Assembly: GCA_016871015.1 (NCBI GenBank)
Contig: VFZX01000002.1
Span: 1 to 64,000 of the forward strand
Source: Acidobacteriota bacterium
Lineage (GTDB): Bacteria > Acidobacteriota > Terriglobia > Bryobacterales > Bryobacteraceae
Reading direction: 5' to 3'
DNA length: 64,000 bases
Part shown: positions 17,791-26,150 of the stretch, one piece after another
How positions within the stretch are numbered: the first letter of the stretch is position 1
Layout of the letters: each line of letters starts with the position of its first letter
The notes under the pieces: generated by a model
The model's input: only the letters and a program-made list of their open reading frames with translations
Database searches by the model: none
Told to the model about the DNA's origin: nothing
Translations under genes and position numbers: made by a program

Positions 17791-18588
17791 GTGACCAGAT
17801 CCACCACCCAACGATTCGCGGGACTCGCCGCCTGCCTCGTTATCGGGCTCGCGCCCGCCAGCGCCCAGACCATCTTCTCGAACGCCTTCTTGAAGGGCTC
17901 CTACACGATTGAAGAGCGTCCGGTGCGCGCCAACAACTTCTCCGAGACGGCGCTCGCGCTGATCGATGCGGATGGAGAAGGCAAGATCACCGGCAGCGGC
18001 TACGTCCGCGTCAACGGCCGTGCGCTGGTGCCCACTGTCATTACCGGGTCCTACGTGGTGAACGGGGACGGATCCGGCCTGCTGCAGATCAATCACGCGG
18101 CGACCGCGGGCGATGCCGGATCGGGAGCGTTCACTCACAACTACCGGCTCTCGATGGCGCGGCTGGACGCTCACCTTGTACGCGTGGATCCTGGCATCTT
18201 CAACACGGCATCGTTGCGCGGACTTCTGCCAGCCTCTCCGGGCTTCTCGTTCAACAACGTGCGGGGCGACTACACGCTGTGCGAGGCGGGCGTGTTTGGA
18301 TTCGGCCAAGTGTACAACTGGATCGGGAAGCTGAACCTCGACGACCGGGGTGTGGTGCGCGGCGGCATGGTCTACCAGAGCTTCGGCATCCAGCATCAGA
18401 TCGTGTCCGTCAACGGCACCTATACGGTCAATCCGAACGGCACCGGGACCATCACGTTCGCTCACCTCGAAGCCGGGTTGCTCGTGACCTCGCGATTCTT
18501 CTTCGTGATCGCTCCGGGTGAGCGGATGCAGATTGTCCGCATCGACAATGGCGCGCAAACCAACGCCGCGATAGACCGCCAACAGTAG
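17791..18588 (+). CDS. Secreted protein of unknown function with internal duplication
   Basis: Translation starts at a GTG with AGGAGC upstream. The 265-residue product has a signal peptide (LAACLVIGLAPASA). The mature part is two copies of a roughly 110-residue beta-rich unit. The first contains LKGSYTIEE, LALIDADGEGKITGSGYV and GSYVVNGDGSGLLQI; the second contains VRGDYTLCE, GKLNLDDRGVVRGGMVY and GTYTVNPNGTGTITF. The pattern (GxYxx ... DGxGxIxGG ... GxYxVNxxGTG) is seen in small exported acidobacterial proteins of lipocalin-like or beta-barrel character, but I do not recognise a named family. It stands alone 20 bases before dsbD. Confidence 0.65.
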   Translation: MTRSTTQRFAGLAACLVIGLAPASAQTIFSNAFLKGSYTIEERPVRANNFSETALALIDADGEGKITGSGYVRVNGRALVPTVITGSYVVNGDGSGLLQINHAATAGDAGSGAFTHNYRLSMARLDAHLVRVDPGIFNTASLRGLLPASPGFSFNNVRGDYTLCEAGVFGFGQVYNWIGKLNLDDRGVVRGGMVYQSFGIQHQIVSVNGTYTVNPNGTGTITFAHLEAGLLVTSRFFFVIAPGERMQIVRIDNGAQTNAAIDRQQ

Positions 18589-18608
18589 AGGGTACACTGG
18601 GAGCTTAG

Positions 18609-20465
18609 ATGCTCCGGACCCTGACGATTCTTTTCGCCCCAGCCGTTCTTCTGGGTCAGGCTCAACCTAGAGATCCAGTGAAATGGACTCTCGAAGTGGA
18701 GCCCGCTTCCGCCGCGCCCGGTTCGAAGGTGCTTGCCAAGTTCAAGGCCACCATCGAACCGGGTTGGCATTTGTACTCGACCACAACGCCAGCGGGGCCC
18801 ATCCCCACCAAGATCGGGCTGGCAGAGAATCCACACGCCAAGGCAGCGGCGATCCACCAGCCCACTCCCGAGAAGCGGCACGACCCGAATTTTCAGAACA
18901 CGCAGGAGAGCTACGAGCATCAGGCGGTGTTCCTGATCGAAGCCGATGTCTCGGCCTCCGCTCCGGCGGGCGTGCTGGAGCTGACGGCTGAAGCCCGCTA
19001 CCAGGCCTGCAGCGACCGCGAGTGTCTCCGGCTGCGCCGCAAGACTGCCTCCGCGAAGATCACGCTTGATCCCGGCGTGAGAACGCTGCCAGTCACGATC
19101 CCCTCTGGTTACGAACCCGCGCGCACGGGGGAATCCAAAACGAGCGCGGCGTCAAAACCGCCCGCCCAGTTCGGTGGTGCGAAGGAACCGCTCGGAAGCT
19201 TCCTGCTGCTCGCCTTCGGATTCGGCCTCGCGGCTGTCTTCACTCCCTGTGTGTTCCCGATGATCCCGATGACGGTGTCCTACTTCCTCCAGCGCGAAAG
19301 CCGGCACGCATTGCACGGCGGGGTCTTCGCGCTCGGGATGATCGTGCTCTTCACCGGGCTGGGACTGCTGATCACGGCGGCCGCCGGACCCTTCGGCGTC
19401 GTGCAACTGGGATCCAGCCCCTGGGTGAACGGGTTCATCGCACTCGTGTTCTTCGCGTTTGGAATGAGCATGCTCGGCGCGTTTGAGCTTACGCTCCCTA
19501 CGGGACTGCTCACCCGCATGCACGAGGCATCCGGACGCGGCGGCGTGCTGGGATCGCTGCTCATGGGGCTAACCTTCTCGCTGACCTCGTTCGCCTGTGT
19601 CGGACCTTTCGTCGGTCCGCTGCTGGCGGCATCGGTGCAGGGCGAAAAGGCGCGGCCGATGGCCGGAATGGCCGTGTTCGCCGCGGGCCTTGCTCTGCCG
19701 TTCTTCCTGCTGTCCCTGTTCCCGTCGTTCCTCAAGAAGATGCCCCGCAGCGGCGGCTGGCTGCCGCGCGTCAAGGTCGTGATGGGGTGGGTGATCCTGG
19801 CGGCGATGCTGTACTACGTCTCCAACGTCGACCGCGTGACGCACCTCGGGCTGCTGAGCCGGGAGAAGTTCCTGGCCCTCTGGATTGCGCTGTTCGCAAT
19901 GCCGGGACTCTACCTGCTTGGCCTGCTGCGTATGGACGGAATCCGCACCGAGGAACATGTGGGGCCGTGGCGGGCCGTGTGCGGAGTGGCCTTCCTTGCG
20001 TTTTCGCTGTCCCTGATCCCCGGCATGTCGGGATCGAGCCTCGGTGAGCTGGAGCCCTACGTGCCAGCCGCGGAGAACACGGCCGGAGGCGGCGGTGAAC
20101 GGGCGGGCCTGGAGTGGCTCAAAGATGATTTCCCAGGCGCGCTCGCGAAGGCCAAGAGCGAGGGCAAGCCGCTGTTCGCCAGCTTCACGGGATACGCTTG
20201 CACGAATTGCAAATGGATGAAGCGGAATATGTTCACCAAGCCCGAGGTTTCGGCTGCGCTCAAGGAGATGGTCCTGGTGGAGCTCTACACCGACGGCACA
20301 GACACGGCATCAGAACAGAACCAGAAACTTCAGGAGGGGCGGTTCCAGACCGTGTCAATCCCGCATTACGTGATCCTTGATGGGAATGACCAGGTGAAGG
20401 CGAGTCTCGTCGGGCTCGAGCGGGACACGGCGAAATTCCTTGAATTTCTGAGGTCCGGCAAGTGA
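18609..20465 (+). CDS. dsbD: Thiol:disulfide interchange protein DsbD
   Basis: Carries electrons from cytoplasmic thioredoxin across the inner membrane to exported thiol proteins. 618 residues with the canonical three modules: signal peptide plus periplasmic alpha domain (CSDREC at about residue 136-141), an eight-helix membrane domain from about residue 195 with the two redox cysteines in FTPCVFPMIPM and FACVGPFVGPLL, and a C-terminal thioredoxin-like domain with YACTNCKWMK (Cys531, Cys534). The length is normal. Its TGA overlaps the GTG of the next gene by four bases, so the peptidase is translationally coupled, although a functional link is not obvious. Confidence 0.92.
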   Translation: MLRTLTILFAPAVLLGQAQPRDPVKWTLEVEPASAAPGSKVLAKFKATIEPGWHLYSTTTPAGPIPTKIGLAENPHAKAAAIHQPTPEKRHDPNFQNTQESYEHQAVFLIEADVSASAPAGVLELTAEARYQACSDRECLRLRRKTASAKITLDPGVRTLPVTIPSGYEPARTGESKTSAASKPPAQFGGAKEPLGSFLLLAFGFGLAAVFTPCVFPMIPMTVSYFLQRESRHALHGGVFALGMIVLFTGLGLLITAAAGPFGVVQLGSSPWVNGFIALVFFAFGMSMLGAFELTLPTGLLTRMHEASGRGGVLGSLLMGLTFSLTSFACVGPFVGPLLAASVQGEKARPMAGMAVFAAGLALPFFLLSLFPSFLKKMPRSGGWLPRVKVVMGWVILAAMLYYVSNVDRVTHLGLLSREKFLALWIALFAMPGLYLLGLLRMDGIRTEEHVGPWRAVCGVAFLAFSLSLIPGMSGSSLGELEPYVPAAENTAGGGGERAGLEWLKDDFPGALAKAKSEGKPLFASFTGYACTNCKWMKRNMFTKPEVSAALKEMVLVELYTDGTDTASEQNQKLQEGRFQTVSIPHYVILDGNDQVKASLVGLERDTAKFLEFLRSGK

Positions 20466-22534
20466 GGGCGCTCTGGCTCGCACTCGCCGCAGCGGCTCTA
20501 CCGGCGCAGCAGAAGCTCCCTCCCGTCCGTGGATTCCCCCCGGAGCTGTTGGCGCAGCAGCGGCAGCTCGAGGACAAGGCACGCGCGATTCCCGATGGCG
20601 GCCGGGCCCGCGCCTACATGAAGAAGATGGCGGCGGTTCCCCACCACGCCGGATCGCCGGGGTCGAAGGCCGTCGCTGAATACGCGCTGGGACTATTCAA
20701 GCAATGGGGATTCGACGCACGCATCGAAGAGTTCGAGGCGCTGCTTCCGTTTCCCACCGCGCGCGTGGTCGAGATGACGGCTCCGGTCCAGTTCCGCGCG
20801 AAGTTGAGCGAGCCCGTAATGGCCGAGGATCCGGACTCGGGCGATGCCGGCCAGCTCCCGCTGTACAACGCCTATTCGGCGTCGGGTGATGTCAGTGGAC
20901 CGCTCCTCTACGTTAACTATGGGATCCCCGCCGATTATGCGCGCCTGGAACAGATGGGCATCGCCGCCAAGGGCAAGATCGTCATTGCGCGCTACGGGAA
21001 GAGCTGGCGCGGAACCAAGGCCAAGACCGCATACGAGCAGGGCGCGCTTGCCTGCATCATCTACTCGGATCCGCGCGACGACGGTTTCTGGCAGGGCGAC
21101 GTGTTTCCCGAGGGCCCCTTCCGGCCCTCCGCCTCCGCGCAGCGTGGCAGTGTCATGGACATGCCGCTCTATGTGGGCGATCCGCTGTCCCCGGGCTGGG
21201 CGTCGGTGAAGGGATCGCGGCGGATTGACCGCGCGGAAGCCGCCACGCTGATGAAAATCCCCGTGCTCCCGCTCTCTTACGCCGACGCCCAGCCGCTGCT
21301 GGAGCGCCTGGGCGGACCAGTGGCTCCGGAGGATTGGCGTGGCGCGCTGCCGGTCACCTATCATGTGGGCCCGGGCGATGCGGTGGTCCGCGTGAAGACG
21401 GATTTCGACTGGACGAGCAAGCCGGTGTACAATGTCGTCGCCACGCTTACCGGATCCACGCAGCCGGAGGAGTGGGTGATTTACGGCAACCATCACGACG
21501 CCTGGGTGAACGGAGCCGCGGACCCGGTGAGCGGCGCGGTGGCGCTGCTTGAAACCGCCCGCGCCGCGGCCGAGCTGCACCGCACCGGATGGCGGCCGCG
21601 GCGGACCCTCAAGTTCGCGCTGTGGGATGCCGAGGAGTTCGGCCTCATCGGATCGACGGAGTGGGCCGAGCAACACGCCGTGGAGCTGGCGTCGAAGACG
21701 GTCGCCTATTTGAACTCGGACATGAACACCCATGGCGGACTGTCGACGGGCGGTTCGCCGCTGCTCGAAGAATTTCTGCGCCAGGTGATGCGCGACGTGC
21801 GCGATCCATCGACCGCGGAGACTCTGCTCGCGGTGCGGGAAAAGGATCGCAAGCTTCGCGTGAGTCCTCCTGGAGCCGGTTCGGACTACGTGGCTTTCCT
21901 GCACCACCTGGGGATTCCGGTCCTCAACCTGGGCTTCAACGCGCCAGGCAGCCAGGGCACCTACCACTCGATCTACGATTCCTACGCCTGGTTCACCAAG
22001 CATATGGACCGTGATTTCCGCTACTCACGCGGATTCGCGCAGTTGATGGCGACCGCCGTCCTGCGGCTGTCGGAAGCCGTGATCCTGCCCCATGACCTGA
22101 GTTCGCTGCACCGGTCGCTGGCCGCATATGCGGAGGAACTCAAGAAGGCGCATCCGAAGCTCAACCTGAGTCCGGTGACGGCGCGGATCGACGATTTGAA
22201 GGACCGCTCCCGGCAGTTCGCGGAAGCCTACGAACAGGCGTTGCCTAAGGCCGCCGGATCGCCTCAGTTGAGAGCGCTAAATCAGAAACTCACGGCAACG
22301 GAGCGGATGCTTACCCGCGCCGCCGGGCTCCCGGGACGCCCTTGGTACAAGCACCAGATCTACGCTCCGGGCATGTACACCGGCTACAGCGCGCACACTT
22401 TTCCCGGTATGCGGGAGGCTGCGGACCAGGGCCGGATGACCGAGGCCCGGGAACAGATTCAGGTGCTTGCCGATACGCTGCGCAGTTTCAATGAGCACGC
22501 CGATCAGGTGATCACCCTACTGAATCAGATCTGA
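20462..22534 (+). CDS. Secreted M28-family peptidase of PSMA/glutamate carboxypeptidase II type
   Basis: 690 residues, starting at a GTG inside the dsbD stop. Signal-like N-terminus (ALWLALAAAALPAQ), then a PA domain (about residues 120-280), the M28 zinc peptidase core and a C-terminal TFR-dimerisation-like domain. Zinc ligands are visible in order: GNHHDAW (His), NGAADPVSG (Asp), WDAEEFGLIGS (Glu pair), YLNSDMNT (Asp) and GTYHSIYDSY (His). All five match glutamate carboxypeptidase II. It probably trims C-terminal residues from exported peptides. Confidence 0.88.
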   Translation: MRALWLALAAAALPAQQKLPPVRGFPPELLAQQRQLEDKARAIPDGGRARAYMKKMAAVPHHAGSPGSKAVAEYALGLFKQWGFDARIEEFEALLPFPTARVVEMTAPVQFRAKLSEPVMAEDPDSGDAGQLPLYNAYSASGDVSGPLLYVNYGIPADYARLEQMGIAAKGKIVIARYGKSWRGTKAKTAYEQGALACIIYSDPRDDGFWQGDVFPEGPFRPSASAQRGSVMDMPLYVGDPLSPGWASVKGSRRIDRAEAATLMKIPVLPLSYADAQPLLERLGGPVAPEDWRGALPVTYHVGPGDAVVRVKTDFDWTSKPVYNVVATLTGSTQPEEWVIYGNHHDAWVNGAADPVSGAVALLETARAAAELHRTGWRPRRTLKFALWDAEEFGLIGSTEWAEQHAVELASKTVAYLNSDMNTHGGLSTGGSPLLEEFLRQVMRDVRDPSTAETLLAVREKDRKLRVSPPGAGSDYVAFLHHLGIPVLNLGFNAPGSQGTYHSIYDSYAWFTKHMDRDFRYSRGFAQLMATAVLRLSEAVILPHDLSSLHRSLAAYAEELKKAHPKLNLSPVTARIDDLKDRSRQFAEAYEQALPKAAGSPQLRALNQKLTATERMLTRAAGLPGRPWYKHQIYAPGMYTGYSAHTFPGMREAADQGRMTEAREQIQVLADTLRSFNEHADQVITLLNQI

Positions 22535-22576
22535 TTTTTCTGCAACAATCAGACGCAGAGCTGTGTTGATCCACTC

Positions 22577-23089
22577 ATGAGACTCCTGATTACGACCATC
22601 CTTCTGGCGGCTACCGCGTCCGCCAATGTACGCGTCAATTTGAACCTGGGCGTTGGGCACCCCATCCGGCGCAGCAGAACCGTTGTTGTCCGGCGCACTC
22701 CGGTTGTCGTGGCGCCTTCCGCCCGCGTCGTCTACGCCGCGCCTGTGGCCTGGACCCGTGCGGTGGTCGCGCGTCCGCCGTCCAACCGGCTCGTGTGGGA
22801 AGACAGCGAGGTGATCCAGCGCAACGAGGACTGGGTGGACAGCCACTTCAGCGTCAAGAACAGCGGCGACGCGCTGATACTGAATGTGGACGGCCGCGCG
22901 CAAGTCGATTTTGCGGAGGTACACTTCGGCAACGGCCAGGTCCAGGTGGTCGACTTCAACGAGTCGCTGCTGCAAACGGGAACCTACCGGCTGATGGATT
23001 TCGGCGACGGACGGCGCGTGGATCATGTGCGGGTGGTGGCGCGGGCGCGGACTCCGCGGGCCAAGCTCACCGTGGTCATGAAGAAATAG
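22577..23089 (+). CDS. Small secreted protein of unknown function
   Basis: 170 residues. Signal peptide (LLITTILLAATASA), a basic Arg/Val-rich segment with RRSRTVVVRRTPVVV, then a beta-rich C-terminal half with WEDSEVIQRNEDWVD, INVxG-like NVDGRAQVDFAEVHFGNG and VVARARTPRAKLTVVMKK. No family recognised. The conserved-looking C-terminal pattern (hydrophobic strand, FGNGQVQVVDF, then VDHVRVVARA) resembles small periplasmic proteins with a single beta-sandwich. It is followed by a gene fragment at 23093. Confidence 0.5.
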   Translation: MRLLITTILLAATASANVRVNLNLGVGHPIRRSRTVVVRRTPVVVAPSARVVYAAPVAWTRAVVARPPSNRLVWEDSEVIQRNEDWVDSHFSVKNSGDALILNVDGRAQVDFAEVHFGNGQVQVVDFNESLLQTGTYRLMDFGDGRRVDHVRVVARARTPRAKLTVVMKK

Positions 23090-23092
23090 CAG

Positions 23093-23185
23093 TGCGGTTT
23101 TTCGAGGGAAACTGGCGAGGCACGTCCAAGGGCCAGCCCGGCAACGGTACGGTCGAGCGGGCGTACAGCTTCGTGTTGAGGGGCA
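23093..23185 (+). pseudogene. N-terminal remnant of a DUF1579-like/heme-binding lipocalin-like gene
   Basis: In the gap between two genes, a reading frame starting GTG at 23093 gives VRFFEGNWRGTSKGQPGNG, then TVERAYSFVLRG, a run that resembles the opening of small lipocalin-like DUF1579 proteins (WxGxGKGQPGxxTVEREYxFVL). After about 31 residues the similarity stops and the frame enters the next gene. It looks like a decayed or truncated gene. The family match is from memory of the motif, not from a search. Confidence 0.4.
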
Positions 23186-23251
23186 CAGTTCGCGGTGTAC
23201 TCGGAGACTGCCCTGAAGCGCAGGTAGGCCCTACGATATACTCGCCAGAGA

Positions 23252-24298
23252 ATGGCGAAGAACTACAAGGTTGGAATCGTGGGACTCGGCTGGGTGGCCG
23301 GAGCCCATATCGAAACATTCAAGCACGTGGCGGGCGCGGAGGTGGTGGCGGTTTGTTCCCGCCGCAAGCTGCACGAAAGGGACCTTGAAAAGCGGTTCGG
23401 GATCCCCATCAGGGCCTACTCCGACTACTCGAAGATGCTCAAGGACAAGAGCATTGATGTGATCGACATCTGCACGCCGCATCCGCTGCATCCGGAGCAG
23501 GCGATCGCCGCCGCGCGCGCGGGCAAGCATCTCGTCATCGAGAAGCCGATCGCAATTGATTGGGACAGCGCGGTGGCGATGCGGAGCGCGATCCACAAGG
23601 CGGGCGTCAAGGCGTGCGTCTGTTTCGAGGTGCGGTTCAGCCGGCAGGCGATGGCAGTCCGGGCGGCGATCGACAAGGGGCTGCTCGGGACGGTCCACTA
23701 CGGCGAGATCGACTACTACCACGGCATCGGGCCGTGGTACGGACAGTATGAGTGGAACATCAAGTCGGCTTTCGGCGGATCATCGCTGCTCACCGCGGGC
23801 TGCCACGCGTTGGACCTGCTGCTGCACTACATGCCCGGTGAAGTGGCCGAGGTCACCAGCTATCAGAGCAAATCGGAGAGCGCCTACTTCCAGCGGTACG
23901 AGTACAACACGTCGTCGGTGACGATCCTGCGGTATGCGGACGGACGCATCGGCAAGGTGGCCTCGGTCATCGATTGTCTCCAGCCCTACTACTTCCACCA
24001 GCATCTGGTCGGCAGCCTGGGTTCGGTGCTCGACGACAAGTTCACCAGCTATGCGTGGAACGGCATGGCCAAGGACCGCTGGTCGCACCTGGGCGTCCCC
24101 GTGGTTGACTCGGGCGATGTGAGCGACCACCCGTATCAGCCGCAGTTCCAGGCCTTTATCGATTCGCTACGCCTGGGCCAGACGATGCCGCACACCGATT
24201 TCGACAGCGCTTTTGAGAGCCACCGTGCCGTGTTCGCGGCCGACCGCAGCGCGGCGGAGGGGCGGCCAGTCAAGCTGACGGAACTGGCCACCGCCTGA
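23252..24298 (+). CDS. Gfo/Idh/MocA-family NAD(P)-dependent oxidoreductase
   Basis: 348 residues. The Rossmann nucleotide-binding motif is [17 protein letters not shown] at the N-terminus, the second strand ends VVAVCSRR, and the conserved EKP of the family occurs in [10 protein letters not shown] at about residue 97. The C-terminal alpha/beta domain contains [19 protein letters not shown], with the catalytic-type Asp/His pair typical of sugar or inositol dehydrogenases. No Tat leader, so cytoplasmic. It probably oxidises a sugar or cyclitol; the exact substrate cannot be told. The exosortase gene starts only 8 bases downstream. Confidence 0.88.
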   Translation: MAKNYKVGIVGLGWVAGAHIETFKHVAGAEVVAVCSRRKLHERDLEKRFGIPIRAYSDYSKMLKDKSIDVIDICTPHPLHPEQAIAAARAGKHLVIEKPIAIDWDSAVAMRSAIHKAGVKACVCFEVRFSRQAMAVRAAIDKGLLGTVHYGEIDYYHGIGPWYGQYEWNIKSAFGGSSLLTAGCHALDLLLHYMPGEVAEVTSYQSKSESAYFQRYEYNTSSVTILRYADGRIGKVASVIDCLQPYYFHQHLVGSLGSVLDDKFTSYAWNGMAKDRWSHLGVPVVDSGDVSDHPYQPQFQAFIDSLRLGQTMPHTDFDSAFESHRAVFAADRSAAEGRPVKLTELATA

Positions 24299-24305
24299 CG
24301 CCGGA

Positions 24306-25505
24306 ATGGAGCGAATGCGCCTGCTTGGGCTTGGGGCGCTGATCACGGCCGAGCTCGCGCTGGTGACACTCAGCGCTGATGGGGCCAACCTGCCACAGGG
24401 CGCTGGCGGGCTGATCGGGCTGCTCGACGACTGGGGCGCCTGGATCGCGCGGTGGATTGTGGCGTCCGGAGCGCTGTTCGGCGCGATCGCCTATTTCCGG
24501 CCGGGAACGATCGCCGTGACTGGTGACTGGACTCCGCCCAGCGGCCCATGGCTTGCGATCCATGTGGCCTGCGCGACGGCGTTCTGGCTGTTGTCACGCA
24601 GCCTGTACAGCCAGGCCGCGAGTACAGGACTGCTGATGGCCTGGATCTCAACAGGAGCAGGCACGGTGGCAACAGCAGCCGCGGCACTGATCCCACGCAC
24701 CGCCATCGGACCTTTGCTTCGCGGGGCGGCGCCGGCGATGCTGGCGAGCGCCCTGGCGGGGGCCGCGGCTTGCTGGCTCGGCGCGTTCTCACAGCGGCTG
24801 TGGCGGCCCGCGGCGGGAGCGACGTTCGTGATCGTGAAGGGACTCCTCGGAGTCCTTGTGGGTGACGTCGTTGTCGAGCCTTGGCGGAACCGTGTAGGTA
24901 CGCAGCGGTTTGGCGTCCTGATCGCGGAGGAATGTTCGGGGCTTGAAGGCATCGCGCTGTTCCTCGCTTTTGCCGTTTGCTGGCTGGTGCTGTTCCGGGA
25001 TGAGCTGCGGATCGGGCGGGCGCTGGCGGTACTTCCGCTCGGGGTGGTGGCGGTTTATCTGGCGAACTCAGTGCGAATCACGCTTCTTGTCCTGATCGGC
25101 CACGCCGGCTACAGGCAAGTTGCGGTGCAGGGATTCCATTCGCAAGCAGGCTGGATCGGATTCAGCCTCATCGCATTCGGTGTGCTCGCAGCAGCCCGGC
25201 GGTGGAGTTGGCTCTCGAAGCTCCCGCCAGCCAGCGCCAGCCAGCGCCGCCGAGTATCACAATCCAGCGGCGCCTTACCTGGTTCCGTTCCTCGCGGTCA
25301 TTGCGGCCGGAATGATTTCCGGAGCGCTGTCCGGCGGGTTCGAGTGGTTCTACGGCCTTCGTGTCGTTGCGGGCGGCGTGGCGCTTTGGATGTTCCGGTA
25401 CCAGTACAAGAACATCGATTGGTCCTGGAGCTGGCTAGCGCCAGCCGCCGGAGCCGCGGTATACGCCATCTGGGTCGCGCCGGACTGGCTGGCTGGGCGT
25501 GGTGA
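24306..25505 (+). CDS. Exosortase E half of a frameshifted exosortase E/CAAX-protease gene
   Basis: An integral membrane transpeptidase-like enzyme that should recognise and cleave C-terminal sorting signals. Multiple hydrophobic helices span the reading frame. The exosortase catalytic triad is intact: Cys210 in AEECSGLEGIALF, Arg257 in LANSVRITLL and His278 in QGFHSQAGWIGF. Homologous sequence continues to about nucleotide 25225; beyond that the frame runs through a 10-bp duplication and becomes unrelated sequence, ending at 25505. Known exosortase E proteins are fused to a C-terminal CAAX-type protease, and exactly that domain follows in another frame. The VPEID-CTERM substrate gene lies just downstream. 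As sequenced, this half could still fold as an exosortase without its protease partner. Confidence 0.8.
   Translation: MERMRLLGLGALITAELALVTLSADGANLPQGAGGLIGLLDDWGAWIARWIVASGALFGAIAYFRPGTIAVTGDWTPPSGPWLAIHVACATAFWLLSRSLYSQAASTGLLMAWISTGAGTVATAAAALIPRTAIGPLLRGAAPAMLASALAGAAACWLGAFSQRLWRPAAGATFVIVKGLLGVLVGDVVVEPWRNRVGTQRFGVLIAEECSGLEGIALFLAFAVCWLVLFRDELRIGRALAVLPLGVVAVYLANSVRITLLVLIGHAGYRQVAVQGFHSQAGWIGFSLIAFGVLAAARRWSWLSKLPPASASQRRRVSQSSGALPGSVPRGHCGRNDFRSAVRRVRVVLRPSCRCGRRGALDVPVPVQEHRLVLELASASRRSRGIRHLGRAGLAGWAW
25226..25248 (+). repeat. 10-bp tandem duplication that breaks the exosortase E/protease reading frame
   Basis: GCCAGCCAGC occurs twice in direct succession (25226-25235 and 25236-25245), followed by a partial third copy GCC. 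Deleting one unit joins the upstream frame to the downstream frame: the product would read SKLPPASAAEYHNPAAPYL straight into the protease domain. The duplication is therefore the likely cause of the frameshift. Confidence 0.85.
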
Positions 25506-25887
25506 AGAGAAAATGCCCGGGGGTCTTGCCCAGGCGCCGGAATGGCCGAGGTGGGGCTGGATCGCGCTCCGTGCGATAGGCGGTACCGTAGTCATTCCTC
25601 TTGTTGAGGAATTGGCCTTTCGCGGTTATCTCTACCGGCGGTTCGTACGGGGAGAATTCGACAATGTCCCATGGACCTTTTTCCGCTGGACAGCGTTGGC
25701 CGGTTCATCGGTGCTCTTCGGTCTGATGCACGGCGACCGCTGGATTGCTGCCTCCATCGCGGGTGCGGCCTATGCCGGACTGGTGGTTTGGCGGGGACGG
25801 CTCGGCGACGGCGTGGCCGCGCACGCGGCAACCAATTTTCTGCTTGCGCTCACCGCGGTACTTGGGCAGCAGTGGTACTGGTGGTAG
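25246..25887 (+). CDS. CAAX/CPBP-type membrane protease half of the frameshifted exosortase E fusion
   Basis: About 213 residues of open frame downstream of the 10-bp duplication, with no convincing own start codon or ribosome binding site at its beginning; an internal ATG near 25310 would remove the first membrane helix. It has several membrane helices and all three CPBP/CAAX protease motifs: EELAFRGYLYRR (EExxxR), LFGLMHGDRW (FxxxH-like) and HAATNFLLAL (HxxxN). In intact relatives this domain is the C-terminal part of the exosortase E/protease polypeptide of the VPEID-CTERM system. Whether it is translated here depends on frameshifting, reinitiation or loss of the duplication. Confidence 0.75.
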   Translation, partial: AAEYHNPAAPYLVPFLAVIAAGMISGALSGGFEWFYGLRVVAGGVALWMFRYQYKNIDWSWSWLAPAAGAAVYAIWVAPDWLAGRGEEKMPGGLAQAPEWPRWGWIALRAIGGTVVIPLVEELAFRGYLYRRFVRGEFDNVPWTFFRWTALAGSSVLFGLMHGDRWIAASIAGAAYAGLVVWRGRLGDGVAAHAATNFLLALTAVLGQQWYWW

Positions 25888-25969
25888 CTGGACCACCCCT
25901 TGTAAAGCGTCTGACAAGAGTGATACGCTCGGGTGAAATCGGCGGACAATTCGCTGATACCACAATTAT

Positions 25970-25978
25970 TTGGGAGGA
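25970..25978 (+). promoter_or_regulatory. Strong ribosome binding site of the VPEID-CTERM gene
   Basis: The purine-rich stretch containing GGGAGGAGA ends about six bases before the ATG at 25985. It is among the strongest Shine-Dalgarno sequences in the window and supports the reality of this very short gene. Confidence 0.7.
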
Positions 25979-25984
25979 GATCAA

Positions 25985-26149
25985 ATGAAGTTTGCTGGCT
26001 TGATGATGGTTTTGTTCGCGGTTGCGGCTCCGATGTTGGCGAGCACCCGGGCCCCGGTGGTGCCCGAGATCAACGCGGCCACGGGAGCAGCGGCGATTGC
26101 TCTGGTTTCAGGGGGAATGATGGTGCTGCGCAGCCGACGGAGGAAGTAG
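25985..26149 (+). CDS. VPEID-CTERM small protein, predicted exosortase E substrate
   Basis: A 54-residue protein that is almost entirely signals. It has an N-terminal signal peptide (KFAGLMMVLFAVAAPMLAS), the sorting motif VVPEIN at residues 25-30, a hydrophobic helix AAAIALVSGGMMVL and a basic tail RSRRRK. This is the VPEID-CTERM architecture (TIGR04161 type), with Asn instead of Asp in the last motif position. Cleavage would leave a mature peptide of about ten residues. It starts 97 bases after the exosortase E/protease region and has its own strong ribosome binding site, so it is probably the dedicated substrate. Its stop codon is directly adjacent to the convergent hydroxylase gene. Confidence 0.8.
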   Translation: MKFAGLMMVLFAVAAPMLASTRAPVVPEINAATGAAAIALVSGGMMVLRSRRRK

Positions 26150-26150
26150 G

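Noticed and set aside
24306-25887. Two genuine overlapping genes (exosortase and protease) in different frames.
   Set aside because: The second frame has no plausible start or ribosome binding site upstream of its homologous part, the overlap region contains no conserved protein, and removing one repeat unit gives a perfect fusion.
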